35,174 nucleotides of DNA, from NCBI RefSeq assembly GCF_001897285.1, contig NZ_MKSM01000009.1, forward strand, positions 1 through 35,174, read 5' to 3'. The position numbers and the translations under genes were made by a program. The notes beneath the pieces were generated by a model. That model saw only the letters and a list, made by a program, of their open reading frames with translations, was not told where the DNA came from and did not search any database. Every line of letters begins with the position of its first letter. Within the stretch, counting starts at the first letter, position 1. Shown one piece after another: positions 22,479 to 30,705 of this stretch. This DNA comes from Nitrobacter sp. 62-23. GTDB taxonomy: Bacteria > Pseudomonadota > Alphaproteobacteria > Rhizobiales > Xanthobacteraceae.

Positions 22479-23342
22479 TTGGATCTGCTCGGGCAAGTTC
22501 TCATCAACGGCATCCTTCTGGGCGGGTTGTACGCCATGATGGCGCTCGGCCTCGCGCTGGTCTGGGGCGTGTTGAACATCGTCAACCTGGCGCACGGCGC
22601 ATTCATCATGCTCGGCGCCTATGTGTCCCTGTATCTCTTCACCTACGCCCATATCGATCCGTTTCTGGGACTGCCGATCACCGCGGCGGTGATGTTCGCG
22701 ATCGGGTACGGCGTCCAGCGCGGCATTTTGAATCTGATCGTTCGCGCGCCGATGTTCAATACACTCCTGATAACCTTCGGACTGGAGGTGGTGCTGACCT
22801 ATCTCGCGCAGCTTGCCTTCTCGGCCGATTTTCGCACCATCAATCCCACCTATGCCGGCGACAGCATCGTGCTGGGGCCGGTGGTCCTGCCGCTGGCGCG
22901 GCTTATGGCCTTCGGCGTCGCAATCGCGCTGACGGTCGGGATGTGGCTGTTCCTGCTGCACACGCGGCTCGGACGCGCCATCCGCGCCACCGCGCAGAAC
23001 CTCGTGGCGGCGCGCCTCTACGGCGTCGAGCCTCGCCACCTCTACGCAGTGACTTTCGGTATCGGGATTGCGCTGGCCGGCGCGGCCGGTGGCCTCTACG
23101 GAACGGTATCGCAGATCAATCCCTATATCGGCGCGGGGTTGACCGCGAAATCATTCGCCATCTCGATTATCGGCGGGTTGGATAATCCGCTCGGCGTGAT
23201 TGTCGGAGGCCTGTTCCTGGGAATCCTCGAATCGCTGACCGCGCTTTATATCGGCCCGACTTACGCCGACGTCGCGAGTTTCGGCGTACTGGTGCTGGTC
23301 CTGATCGTGCGACCGACCGGCCTGCTCGGGAAAGCAGCGTGA
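22479..23342 (+). CDS. livH: Branched-chain amino acid-type ABC permease LivH
   Basis: This 287-residue inner-membrane permease forms the translocation pore with LivM. It has about eight hydrophobic helices. Typical LivH segments are LINGILLGGLYAMMALGLAL, NIVNLAHGAFIMLGAYV, RAIRATAQNLVAARLYGV (the cytoplasmic loop contacting the ATPases) and FAISIIGGLDNPLGVIVGG. The start is TTG 22479, with AAAGAGG about 15 bases upstream. The stop overlaps the livM start by four bases. Confidence 0.92.
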   Translation: MDLLGQVLINGILLGGLYAMMALGLALVWGVLNIVNLAHGAFIMLGAYVSLYLFTYAHIDPFLGLPITAAVMFAIGYGVQRGILNLIVRAPMFNTLLITFGLEVVLTYLAQLAFSADFRTINPTYAGDSIVLGPVVLPLARLMAFGVAIALTVGMWLFLLHTRLGRAIRATAQNLVAARLYGVEPRHLYAVTFGIGIALAGAAGGLYGTVSQINPYIGAGLTAKSFAISIIGGLDNPLGVIVGGLFLGILESLTALYIGPTYADVASFGVLVLVLIVRPTGLLGKAA

Positions 23343-24286
23343 AGGCCCTCCGCATCATGCTCGTCCTGGCGGCGTTCGCCGTGCTCGCGGCGGTGCCGTG
23401 GTTCGGATCGGACGTCCTGATCCAGTTCGGAATCAACGCCCTGCTGCTTGCCGTTCTGGCGCAGGGCTGGAACATCATCGGCGGTTATACCGGCTATGCG
23501 TCCTTCGGCAATTCGGTGTTCTACGGGCTCGGCAGCTACGGCGTGGGCATCGCGATGGCGCAGTGGCACTTGCCATTCGCCGTCGGCCTGGTGTTCGGCG
23601 TGGTGCTTGCGGTCACCTTCGCCGTTCTCCTCGGGATCCCGGTTCTGCGGCTCAGAGGGCATTACTTCGCAATTGCGACCCTGGCGCTCGCTCAGGTCAT
23701 GACCGCGATCGTCTCCAACGTGGAACTGGCGGGCCAGAATATCGGGCTTGTTTTGCCGCCGCTCAACAATGATCGTCTTTTCTACGAACTGTCGCTTGGG
23801 CTTCTGGTGCTGGCGACGCTGACGGTTTTCTGGCTGACGCGCAGCCGCTTCGGTTTTGGATTGATCGCGATCCGCGAAAACGAAGAAGGCGCGGAAGTGA
23901 TGGGCGTCAACACGACGTTATACAAGACGATGGCGTTCGCTCTGTCCGGTGTTTTCAGTGCGCTGGCCGGGGGCATTCATGCCTATTGGGTCACGTTCAT
24001 CGATCCGGAAAGCGCATTCGACATCAGCCTGAACGTCAAGATGATCATCATGGCGGTCTTCGGCGGGCCCGGAACGGTTCTGGGACCGGTGGTCGGCGCA
24101 CTTTCGCTCTCGGCGATCTCAGAGTTTCTGTCGAGCGAGATCACCAGCCTTGCCAGTCTTTTCTTCGGCATCGTCGTCGTGGTCGCGGTCGTCATCATGC
24201 CGCGCGGTCTGGCGGACATGCTGCGGCGATTCCGCAAGACCGGATGGCGATATTTCGCCGAAAACATCCGGACCCATCGGCTATGA
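23339..24286 (+). CDS. livM: Branched-chain amino acid-type ABC permease LivM
   Basis: This 315-residue partner permease has about nine hydrophobic helices. Recognisable segments are GWNIIGGYTGYASFGNSVFY, RLRGHYFAIATLALAQVM, GLIAIRENEEGAEVMGVN (the ATPase-contacting loop) and VFGGPGTVLGPVVGAL. The start is GTG 23339 in the GTGA overlap with livH. The gene ends in an ATGA overlap with livG, so all four transport genes are translationally coupled. Confidence 0.93.
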   Translation: MKALRIMLVLAAFAVLAAVPWFGSDVLIQFGINALLLAVLAQGWNIIGGYTGYASFGNSVFYGLGSYGVGIAMAQWHLPFAVGLVFGVVLAVTFAVLLGIPVLRLRGHYFAIATLALAQVMTAIVSNVELAGQNIGLVLPPLNNDRLFYELSLGLLVLATLTVFWLTRSRFGFGLIAIRENEEGAEVMGVNTTLYKTMAFALSGVFSALAGGIHAYWVTFIDPESAFDISLNVKMIIMAVFGGPGTVLGPVVGALSLSAISEFLSSEITSLASLFFGIVVVVAVVIMPRGLADMLRRFRKTGWRYFAENIRTHRL

Positions 24287-25017
24287 CCCCGGCGCTCGAA
24301 ATCAGGAACGTGACCCGCCGCTTCGCCGGCCTGATCGCGGTCAACGACGTCAGTTTTCTGTTGCAGCCGCGCGAAATCCTCGGAGTAATCGGGCCGAATG
24401 GCGCGGGAAAAACCACGCTCATCAGCCTGATCAGCGGCACGCTTGCGCCGACGTCCGGCGACGTTCTTTTCGAAGGACAGTCTCTCGCCGGCATGCCCGC
24501 CTACCGCCGCGCCCGGCTCGGCATCGGGCGCACGTTCCAGATCATGCGGCCGTTTCCCGGACTGTCGGTGCTGGACAATGTCGCCGTCGGCGCGCTGTTC
24601 GGTCACGGAGGAGGACACGCCAAGCTGGCGAAAGCCCGCGAGCAGGCGCGCGCCCAACTGGAATTCGTCGGGCTCGGCAAATTCGTCGATCAGCGCGCGG
24701 ACGAATTGGGTGGTCCCGGCCGCAAGCGGCTGGAACTGGCAAAGGCCCTTGCGATGCAGCCGAAGGTCCTGCTCTGCGACGAAGTCATGGCCGGACTGAA
24801 CCTGGTCGAGATCGACGAGGTGATCGCGGTGATCCGCAAGGTGCGCGACGCGGGCATCAGCGTTCTCGTCATCGAGCACGTCATCAAGGCGATCAAGAGC
24901 CTGTCGGATCGGCTGCTGGTCTTGCACCATGGCGAAAAGATTGCCGACGGCGAACCCGACAGCGTGCTGGCAAACCAGACCGTCGTCGAGGCGTATCTCG
25001 GCAAGAGGCGGATATGA
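24283..25017 (+). CDS. livG: Branched-chain amino acid-type ABC ATPase LivG
   Basis: This 244-residue ABC ATPase has Walker A GPNGAGKT (37-44), the LivG-typical IGRTFQIMRPFPGLSVLDNV, and Walker B VLLCDE (162-167). The H-loop is near VLVIEHV. The signature motif, usually LSxGxQ, reads ELGGPGRKRLE (141-151), a strong departure with Pro and Arg replacing usual residues. The catalytic glutamate is present, so it is probably active as a heterodimer with LivF. ATG 24283 is the first of the ATGA overlap with livM. The LivG stop overlaps the livF start by four bases. Confidence 0.93.
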   Translation: MTPALEIRNVTRRFAGLIAVNDVSFLLQPREILGVIGPNGAGKTTLISLISGTLAPTSGDVLFEGQSLAGMPAYRRARLGIGRTFQIMRPFPGLSVLDNVAVGALFGHGGGHAKLAKAREQARAQLEFVGLGKFVDQRADELGGPGRKRLELAKALAMQPKVLLCDEVMAGLNLVEIDEVIAVIRKVRDAGISVLVIEHVIKAIKSLSDRLLVLHHGEKIADGEPDSVLANQTVVEAYLGKRRI

Positions 25018-25745
25018 GCGCGAAACCGGCGGTCAGGGAGCCTCTGCTTGACGTTCGCGCGGTCGGCGCGGGCTATGGCGGAATGCCGGTCCTGCAAGAC
25101 ATCGCCCTCACGATCTATCCGGCGGAGATCGTGGCGCTGGTCGGCAGCAACGGCGCGGGCAAGACAACCTTGCTGCGCACGCTGTCACGCGTGCTGCCCG
25201 CAACCGGCGGCATCGTCATGAACGGCCATGATCTGCTGCCGATGACCTCCGACCAGGTCTTTGCCGCCGGGCTGGTCCAGGTTCCGGAAGGCCGCCAGTT
25301 GTTCGACCGCATGAGCGTGCAGGACAACCTGCTGATGGGCGCTTACAGACGAACCGACAAGGCCGCCGTCGCGCGCGACCTCGATCGGATGTATGCGATG
25401 TTTCCGCGCCTGTCAGAGCGGCGGCAGCAACTCGCGGGAAGCATGTCGGGCGGCGAGCAGCAGATGTGCGCCATGGCGCGGGGCCTGATGGCGGCGCCGG
25501 TCCTGCTGATGATCGACGAGATGAGCCTAGGACTGGCGCCCGTCATCGTCGAACAGTTGATGGGCGTCCTGTCGACGATCCGCGACGAAGGCGTGACCGT
25601 TCTGCTGGTCGAACAGGATGTCAATCTCGCGCTGTCAACGGCCGATCGGGGTTACGTGATGGAAACCGGCCGCATCGTTCACAGCGGCCCTGCCAAACAA
25701 CTCATCGACGATCCCGAGGTACGGCGCGCCTATCTCGGACTTTGA
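25014..25745 (+). CDS. livF: Branched-chain amino acid-type ABC ATPase LivF
   Basis: This 243-residue ABC ATPase has a normal set of motifs: Walker A GSNGAGKT (44-51), VPEGRQLFDRMSVQDNLLMG typical of LivF, signature MSGGEQQ (144-150), Walker B LLMIDE (164-169) followed by MSLGLAP, and the H-loop region LLVEQDV. Its canonical signature complements the unusual one in LivG. It is the last gene of the operon and faces ilvD convergently across an 84-base gap. Confidence 0.94.
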   Translation: MSAKPAVREPLLDVRAVGAGYGGMPVLQDIALTIYPAEIVALVGSNGAGKTTLLRTLSRVLPATGGIVMNGHDLLPMTSDQVFAAGLVQVPEGRQLFDRMSVQDNLLMGAYRRTDKAAVARDLDRMYAMFPRLSERRQQLAGSMSGGEQQMCAMARGLMAAPVLLMIDEMSLGLAPVIVEQLMGVLSTIRDEGVTVLLVEQDVNLALSTADRGYVMETGRIVHSGPAKQLIDDPEVRRAYLGL

Positions 25746-25829
25746 TCAGCCGTCTGGTCGCAAGAAATCGTGGCAAGGATTGTGGTGTCGCAACCATTGA
25801 TGGGGACGACACGCGATCAGAGCGACTTC

Positions 25830-27674
25830 TCAATCACCGACCACCCGCACGGCGCCGAGCGCGGCGCTGGTGGCGTGGGCGGCGTAGGCCTTGAGCGCCA
25901 TCGTGATGCGGCGCTTGCGCGGCGCGGCCGGCTTCCATGCCGTGTCGCCCTTCGCCTCCATCGCGGCACGGCGGCGCTCGATCTCGGCATCATCGACTGC
26001 AAGATGAACCTTGCGGCCCGGAATATCGAACTCGATCGTATCGCCTTCCTCGACCAGGCCGATCGCGCCGCCCTCCGCCGCCTCAGGCGAAGCGTGGCCG
26101 ACCGACAGGCCGGCGGTGCCGCCGGAGAAGCGGCCGTCGGTGATCAGCGCGCACTGCTTGCCGAGACCTTTCGATTTCAGATAGCTGGTCGGATACAGCA
26201 TCTCCTGCATGCCGGGGCCGCCGCGCGGGCCTTCGTAACGGATGACGACGACGTCGCCTGCCTTGATCCTGTTGGTGAGAATGGCCTCCACCGCGGCGTC
26301 CTGGCTTTCGAAGATGCGCGCGGGGCCGGAAAACTTCAAAATACTGTCGTCGACGCCGGCGGTCTTCACGATGCAGCCGTCACGCGCGATGTTGCCGTAG
26401 AGCACAGCGAGGCCGCCGTCCTTCGAGAAGGCGTGCTCGGCGTCGCGGATGCAGCCTCCGGCGCGGTCGGCGTCGAGCTCCTCGAATCGCCTGTCCTGGC
26501 TGAACGCGACTTCGGTGCGCACGCCGCCCGGCGCAGCCAGATAGAAATTGCGCACGCTGTCGCTTTTCGTCCGCCTGATGTCCCAGCGTTCCAGCGCATC
26601 CTTCAGCGACGCGCTGTGAACCGTGGGCAGGCTGGCGTCGATCAACCCGGCGCGGTCGAGTTCGCCGAGAATGCCCATGATGCCGCCAGCGCGATGCACG
26701 TCTTCGAGATGCACGTCGGGCACCGACGGCGCGACCTTGCACAGCACCGGAACCCGCCGCGACAGCCGGTCGATGTCCTTCATGGTGAACGGCACCTTGC
26801 CCTCATAGGCGGCAGCGAGCAGGTGCAGCACGGTGTTGGTGGAGCCGCCCATCGAGATATCGAGCGTCATCGCATTCTCGAACGCCCTGAAACTCGCGAT
26901 CGAACGCGGCAGCGCGCGCTCGTCATCCTGCTCGTAATAGCGCCGCGCCAGATCGACGATCAGGTGACCGGCCTCGATGAACAGGCCCTTGCGGTCGGCA
27001 TGGGTAGCGAGCACCGAACCGTTGCCGGGCAGCGCGAGGCCGAGCGCTTCGGTCAGGCAGTTCATCGAATTGGCGGTGAACATGCCCGAGCATGAGCCGC
27101 AAGTCGGACACGCCGAGCGTTCGAGCACCTCGACCTCGGCGTCGCTCACCTTGTCGTCGGCGGCGGCGACCATGGCGTCGATCAAATCAATCGACTTCAC
27201 CTTGCCGTTGAGGTTGACCTTGCCGGATTCCATCGGCCCGCCGGAGACGAACACCGATGGAATGTTGAGGCGCAGCGACGCCATCAGCATGCCGGGCGTG
27301 ATCTTGTCGCAATTGGAGATGCAGACCATGGCATCGGCGCAATGCGCATTGACCATGTATTCGACGCTGTCGGCGATGATCTCGCGCGAAGGCAGGCTGT
27401 AGAGCATGCCGTCGTGGCCCATGGCGATGCCGTCATCGACCGCGATGGTGTTGAACTCCTTGGCGACGCCGCCGGCCTTCTCGATCTCGCGTGCCACAAG
27501 CTGGCCGAGATCCTTGAGGTGGACATGGCCGGGCACGAACTGGGTGAAGGAGTTGACCACGGCGATGATCGGCTTGCCGAAGTCCTCGTTCTTCATGCCG
27601 GTGGCGCGCCACAGGCCGCGAGCGCCGGCCATGTTGCGGCCGTGGGTGGAGGTTCGGGAGCGATAGGCAGGCAT
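25830..27674 (-). CDS. ilvD: Dihydroxy-acid dehydratase IlvD
   Basis: IlvD converts dihydroxy-acids to 2-keto acids in valine, leucine and isoleucine synthesis. The 614-residue length and the motifs are those of the long E. coli-like form: [41 protein letters not shown] with an iron-sulphur cysteine, [20 protein letters not shown], and [12 protein letters not shown]. The C-terminal domain follows with [15 protein letters not shown] and [12 protein letters not shown]. The start codon ATG 27674 has no strong ribosome-binding site. It stands alone on the minus strand, with a terminator and repeat upstream that separate it from the DUF1150 gene. Confidence 0.96.
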   Translation of the reverse strand: MPAYRSRTSTHGRNMAGARGLWRATGMKNEDFGKPIIAVVNSFTQFVPGHVHLKDLGQLVAREIEKAGGVAKEFNTIAVDDGIAMGHDGMLYSLPSREIIADSVEYMVNAHCADAMVCISNCDKITPGMLMASLRLNIPSVFVSGGPMESGKVNLNGKVKSIDLIDAMVAAADDKVSDAEVEVLERSACPTCGSCSGMFTANSMNCLTEALGLALPGNGSVLATHADRKGLFIEAGHLIVDLARRYYEQDDERALPRSIASFRAFENAMTLDISMGGSTNTVLHLLAAAYEGKVPFTMKDIDRLSRRVPVLCKVAPSVPDVHLEDVHRAGGIMGILGELDRAGLIDASLPTVHSASLKDALERWDIRRTKSDSVRNFYLAAPGGVRTEVAFSQDRRFEELDADRAGGCIRDAEHAFSKDGGLAVLYGNIARDGCIVKTAGVDDSILKFSGPARIFESQDAAVEAILTNRIKAGDVVVIRYEGPRGGPGMQEMLYPTSYLKSKGLGKQCALITDGRFSGGTAGLSVGHASPEAAEGGAIGLVEEGDTIEFDIPGRKVHLAVDDAEIERRRAAMEAKGDTAWKPAAPRKRRITMALKAYAAHATSAALGAVRVVGD

Positions 27675-27744
27675 GGGTTTTTTTCCCAGACGTTCAACAG
27701 TTTGGCGGGACCATACAGCCGCGCCGCCGGAGGCCGCAAACAGA

Positions 27745-27775
27745 AAAGCGGCCGCGCTCCCCGCGCCGCCGCTTT
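27745..27775 (-). terminator. Rho-independent terminator after the hsp20-DUF1150 pair
   Basis: Minus strand AAAGCGGC pairs with GCCGCTTT, and an inner CGCG/CGCG pair is separated by a two-base GG bulge and a five-base loop. TTTTCTGTTT follows. It lies between the DUF1150 gene and the ilvD start, and should end the upstream transcript. Confidence 0.75.
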
Positions 27776-27841
27776 CCGCTAACTCGTTGCTCCGCGCTGG
27801 CTTGGCGCGGGATCAATCTTGGCGCGCCTCAATCGATACTT

Positions 27842-27890
27842 GCGCGTATTCTGATCGCAAAACCGGTATCCACTTTTGCGGAATACGCGC
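27842..27890. repeat. Stem-bulge-stem palindrome abutting the DUF1150 stop
   Basis: Outer arms GCGCGTATTC (27842-27851) and GAATACGCGC (27881-27890), inner arms CGCAAAA (27856-27862) and TTTTGCG (27874-27880), TGAT bulge on the left. The loop CCGGTATCCAC resembles that of the 901-950 hairpin, so it is the same structural family with different stem sequence. Its last base is the G of the DUF1150 TAG stop on the minus strand. Confidence 0.8.
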
Positions 27891-28156
27891 TAATGCACGC
27901 TGACGGCCTGCAGCTCGTTGCTCCAGGCGCTCGCGACCGCGGCCTCGCGCGAATCGGTCAGCATGATCGGCGTGCCGTCGGCGGCATGCAGCGCGAACAG
28001 CATGAGGCCGGGCGCGATTTTCGGGGCCTGGGGAAACAGATCCGGCACATCCTCGGAACGGACCTGCTTCACATAGGCGATATGGCCTTCGCCGAGCTGC
28101 GCCAGCGCCTCGATCGAGACGCTTTCGGGCCGGAATGTGGAACTCACTTCACTCAT
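27890..28156 (-). CDS. DUF1150 family protein
   Basis: This 88-residue protein matches the DUF1150 family of alphaproteobacteria through LAQLGEGHIAYVKQV, the PGLMLFALHAADGTPI segment and LTDSREAAVASA. The family has no known function. It sits 95 bases downstream of hsp20 on the same strand, an arrangement common in this group, so a link to the heat-shock response is plausible. GAAGGAG lies eight bases before ATG 28156. Confidence 0.88.
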   Translation of the reverse strand: MSEVSSTFRPESVSIEALAQLGEGHIAYVKQVRSEDVPDLFPQAPKIAPGLMLFALHAADGTPIMLTDSREAAVASAWSNELQAVSVH

Positions 28157-28251
28157 GGTCTCGACTCCTTCTATAGACTAAGCGGTCGAGTCCGCTACTC
28201 GTTGCACCCGGAAACATGGTTTTCACCGGTCTTACTTGTCCGGGCCATGCA

Positions 28252-28677
28252 TTATTCGTGTTCATTGATCGCGATTGTCTTAACGACCCTTTCAGGTTCC
28301 GGCCTGGCCAGATCGATGGACAATAGCCCGTTTTTCAGGTCCGCGCCCAGCACCAACATCCCCTCCGCCAGCACGAAGGTGCGCTGGAAGTGGCGCGCGG
28401 CAATGCCGCGGTGGATGTATTGCCGGGCCTTATCCTCCTGCTGCCGGCCCCGAATCACAAGCTGATTTTCCTCAATGGTCACATCGAGTTGGTCGCGGGT
28501 GAACCCCGCCACCGCCAGCGTGATCCGCAAGCGTTCAGGTTCGCCGTTGTTACGGTCGCACCGCTCGATGTTGTAGGGAGGATAGCCGTCGGCGCCTTTG
28601 ACGACGCGGTCGAGCGCACGCTCGATCTCGTCGAATCCCAGAAGGAACGGACTGGACAACGAAGGAACACGAGACAT
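28252..28677 (-). CDS. Small heat-shock protein, Hsp20/IbpA family
   Basis: This 141-residue chaperone binds unfolded proteins in large oligomers. The alpha-crystallin domain runs from YPPYNIERCDRN (about residue 32) through LRITLAVAGFTRDQLDVTIE and LVIRGRQ to the FVLAEGMLVLGADLKNGLLS region. The short C-terminal tail has KTIAINEHE. The family IXI motif is represented by IAI. The leader folds into a ROSE-like thermometer covering the ribosome-binding site (28681-28704), so it should be translated when temperature rises. Confidence 0.95.
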   Translation of the reverse strand: MSRVPSLSSPFLLGFDEIERALDRVVKGADGYPPYNIERCDRNNGEPERLRITLAVAGFTRDQLDVTIEENQLVIRGRQQEDKARQYIHRGIAARHFQRTFVLAEGMLVLGADLKNGLLSIDLARPEPERVVKTIAINEHE

Positions 28678-28680
28678 TCA

Positions 28681-28704
28681 CAAAGTCCTCTCGAAGCGAC
28701 TTTG
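28681..28704 (-). promoter_or_regulatory. ROSE-type RNA thermometer hairpin of hsp20
   Basis: On the minus strand, CAAAGTCGCT pairs with AGGACTTTG around a five-base loop. The UCGCU segment faces the Shine-Dalgarno AGGA with one bulged G: U-A, C-G, bulged G, C-G, U-A. This is the U(U/C)GCU-against-AGGA signature of ROSE elements in rhizobial small heat-shock genes. AGGA is eight bases from the start ATG. The complete leader probably extends further upstream. Confidence 0.85.
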
Positions 28705-28756
28705 ACACACACGACCTTGGAGGATCATGCATTGGGGCCCTTGCGGCACCCCCGTT

Positions 28757-28780
28757 TTGACCAGCCTCCCAGCCGGTCAA
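28757..28780. promoter_or_regulatory. Inverted repeat upstream of hsp20
   Basis: TTGACCAGC (28757-28765) and GCCGGTCAA (28772-28780) are nine-base arms with one mismatch, separated by six bases. It lies about 80 bases upstream of the hsp20 start. It is not a CIRCE element. It may be an operator or an upstream hairpin of the leader. The rest of 28705-28990 shows nothing else recognisable. Confidence 0.35.
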
Positions 28781-28990
28781 GCCGAATATGGCGATGATTT
28801 GCGTGCGTTCAAGATACCCGGCCCTGCGGCCAACGCTTTGAAATCGGGTCAGGAATTAAGCCGCTCGCGATCGCCCACGCCGAACAAATGCAAGATCGTC
28901 CCGCACCGCAACGCGCAAACAGTGCGAAACTGAATAAGGCATGTTTCGGGCATCGTGACCGTTTTGTAGTCGCAACCGTTCCCGCACCCC

Positions 28991-29773
28991 TTACCGGCGG
29001 GTGACGTAGCGCACCTCGTTGAGCACGAAGTTCCCAACCCGCTTGCCACGGTTGCGGAGGAATCGGAGGACTCCGGCATCGACGAAATAGGTCAGCAGGA
29101 TCGAATCCCGCGTCACCACGTCATTCGGCACCGGATCGGCCGAATGCCAGCTATCGTCACCAACCGCGAAGGCGTAGCCCGAGTTGGGACCAAAGCGCAT
29201 CTGCGTATCGCGGGTGAAGCTTCCATCGGCGGCACGACCATGAAAGATCGTGCCGATATCGGGGTGCGCTTCGTCGCGCGGCAGATAGAGCTGGACAGTG
29301 ATGCCTTTCCATCGCGTGTCGGTGTGGGGCGTAATGCAATAGCCCGGAATGTCGCGAGTGAGCACCGGGATCGGATACATGCCGACGCCGCCGTGCCTAG
29401 CGCCGAATCTCCGTTCCAGGGCCGGCGCAAGCCTGCGCATGAACGCCGCGCATACTCCGGGAGAGCGCAACGCGTCGCCGACGAGTTCCCAAACCCGGCG
29501 CTTGGCCGCCGGCAGGTGACGGATGTATTCGGGGAACAGGTCGATCTTGACGCGTGTCGAGGAGCCGTCATCGCGCAAGTTCTCATTGTTGCGACCCGGC
29601 AGCGCCCGGTAATGGTTGGCACCCGGCAGCGCCTCCATCATCTCAGCATAGATGCCACCAGGAAAAACCTCTTTGAGCTGCAGATGATAGAAGGGCTTCT
29701 CATAGGCCGGGGCGGCATCGATCGCACCGATGACGTGGGTGATCAGGGAATTCGTCATGCTGTATGCATCCAT
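28991..29773 (-). CDS. 2OG-Fe(II) oxygenase family protein
   Basis: This 260-residue protein has the double-stranded beta-helix signature of Fe(II)/2-oxoglutarate oxygenases. PHTDT gives H150 and D152, DDSWHSADPV gives the distal H210, and RDSILLTYF supplies R222 for 2-oxoglutarate. The N-terminal part has FPGGIYAEMMEALPG and YRALPGRNNEN, typical of proteins sometimes found in polysaccharide or natural-product loci; the substrate is unknown. An alternative start is ATG 29758. It is a single gene upstream of which, on the same strand, lies tRNA-Ala. Confidence 0.8.
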   Translation of the reverse strand: MDAYSMTNSLITHVIGAIDAAPAYEKPFYHLQLKEVFPGGIYAEMMEALPGANHYRALPGRNNENLRDDGSSTRVKIDLFPEYIRHLPAAKRRVWELVGDALRSPGVCAAFMRRLAPALERRFGARHGGVGMYPIPVLTRDIPGYCITPHTDTRWKGITVQLYLPRDEAHPDIGTIFHGRAADGSFTRDTQMRFGPNSGYAFAVGDDSWHSADPVPNDVVTRDSILLTYFVDAGVLRFLRNRGKRVGNFVLNEVRYVTRR

Positions 29774-29879
29774 GACGGTTCACTCCTGTCCTCTATTGAT
29801 GGTTGGGTCGCGGCCACTCAATCGGCACAACTTTACGTTTCGTCGGCGGCAGAGCCGCCAAACGCGCGATCGCGGGCGT

Positions 29880-29955
<76 letters not shown>

Positions 29956-29970
29956 AAGATCACGATGATT

Positions 29971-30085
29971 CTGGATCGATTCGAGCCAGGATCATGAACG
30001 TGATCGATTCCGATATTTGACAAGCGGGATGCTGGTAGAAAACCGTACCGCGCTTTTCCTCATCCCGCTCCAGACCGGTCCGCAC
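29971..30085. repeat. Palindromic intergenic repeat, second family, long copy
   Basis: CTGGATCGA and TCGAGCCAG (29971-29989) form a nearly perfect inverted repeat around a single T, followed by ATCATGAACGTGATCGAT and a CAAGCGGGATG...CCTCATCCCGCTCCAG block. GCGGGAT and ATCCCGC can pair. Compare 5817-5900, which is a shortened copy with changed but still paired first arms. It lies directly upstream of the tRNA on the tRNA strand. Confidence 0.7.
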
Positions 30086-30089
30086 CAAA

Positions 30090-30118
30090 TCAGGGCAACG
30101 CGGTCTTAAAGACCCTGA
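30090..30118 (-). terminator. Possible terminator of the TIGR02300 gene
   Basis: TCAGGG (30090-30095) and CCCTGA (30113-30118) can pair, with an internal GGTCTT/AAGACC alternative pair. On the minus strand ATTTGG follows. This is about 20 bases past the TIGR02300 stop. The T-run is short, so this is tentative. Confidence 0.35.
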
Positions 30119-30137
30119 CCACAGTTCAGGACCGATC

Positions 30138-30557
30138 TCAAGTCTCCTCGTCGTCGCCGACGTCGCCGATGATGTCGGTCACGTCCTCGTCGCCCTCTTC
30201 CTCATCGGCAATGAAGGTGGAATCGTCATCCTCGTCATCGTCGAGAGTGTCGTCGATCTCGATATCATCCTCCGATTCCGGGACGACGGCCTTCTTGACC
30301 TTGCCGGTGTTCTCCTCGGCATCGGCCTCCTCCAGCGAAACCAGTTCTTCGGCCTCCGCCGGCTCCGGCGCCGTATCGGACGCGGAAGCCGCGGCAGCGG
30401 CGGCGCGCGCAGCCTCGCCGCGGGTCCGCACCGGCGCAACGACGATCGGGACGACCTCGCCGGTATAGGGCGAGATCACCGGATTCTTGTTCAGGTCGTA
30501 GAACTTCTTGCCGGTGGTCGGGCAAATGCGCTTGGTTCCGAGCTCGGATTTGGCCAC
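30138..30557 (-). CDS. TIGR02300 family protein (FYDLN acid domain)
   Basis: This 139-residue protein has the conserved start AKSELGTKRICPTTGKKFYDL, then NKNPVISPYTGEVVP. These define the TIGR02300 family of alphaproteobacteria. The second half is very acidic, with long Asp/Glu runs and little predicted structure. The single CPTTGKKFYD segment resembles half a zinc-binding knuckle. Function is unknown; acidic tails of this sort may bind basic proteins or nucleic-acid-binding partners. The start is GTG 30557. It is divergent from aroA, as in relatives. Confidence 0.93.
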   Translation of the reverse strand: MAKSELGTKRICPTTGKKFYDLNKNPVISPYTGEVVPIVVAPVRTRGEAARAAAAAASASDTAPEPAEAEELVSLEEADAEENTGKVKKAVVPESEDDIEIDDTLDDDEDDDSTFIADEEEGDEDVTDIIGDVGDDEET

Positions 30558-30705
30558 GTGTGGAATCCCGGGATATTCTTGAAAAGCGGAGCTTCACTTG
30601 GCTAGTTGCGACGGCCCTGTCAATAGCGCTTTGCAGACGTGCCAACAGGCGTGACGCGCCGGCGACCCCGTGATACCAGCCACCCCACAACAGGAACCCG
30701 CAATC

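Noticed and set aside
28705-28800. CIRCE element or RpoH promoter for hsp20
   Set aside because: No TTAGCACTC/GAGTGCTAA pair is present. A CTTGACC sequence exists on the minus strand, but there is no matching -10 element at proper spacing.
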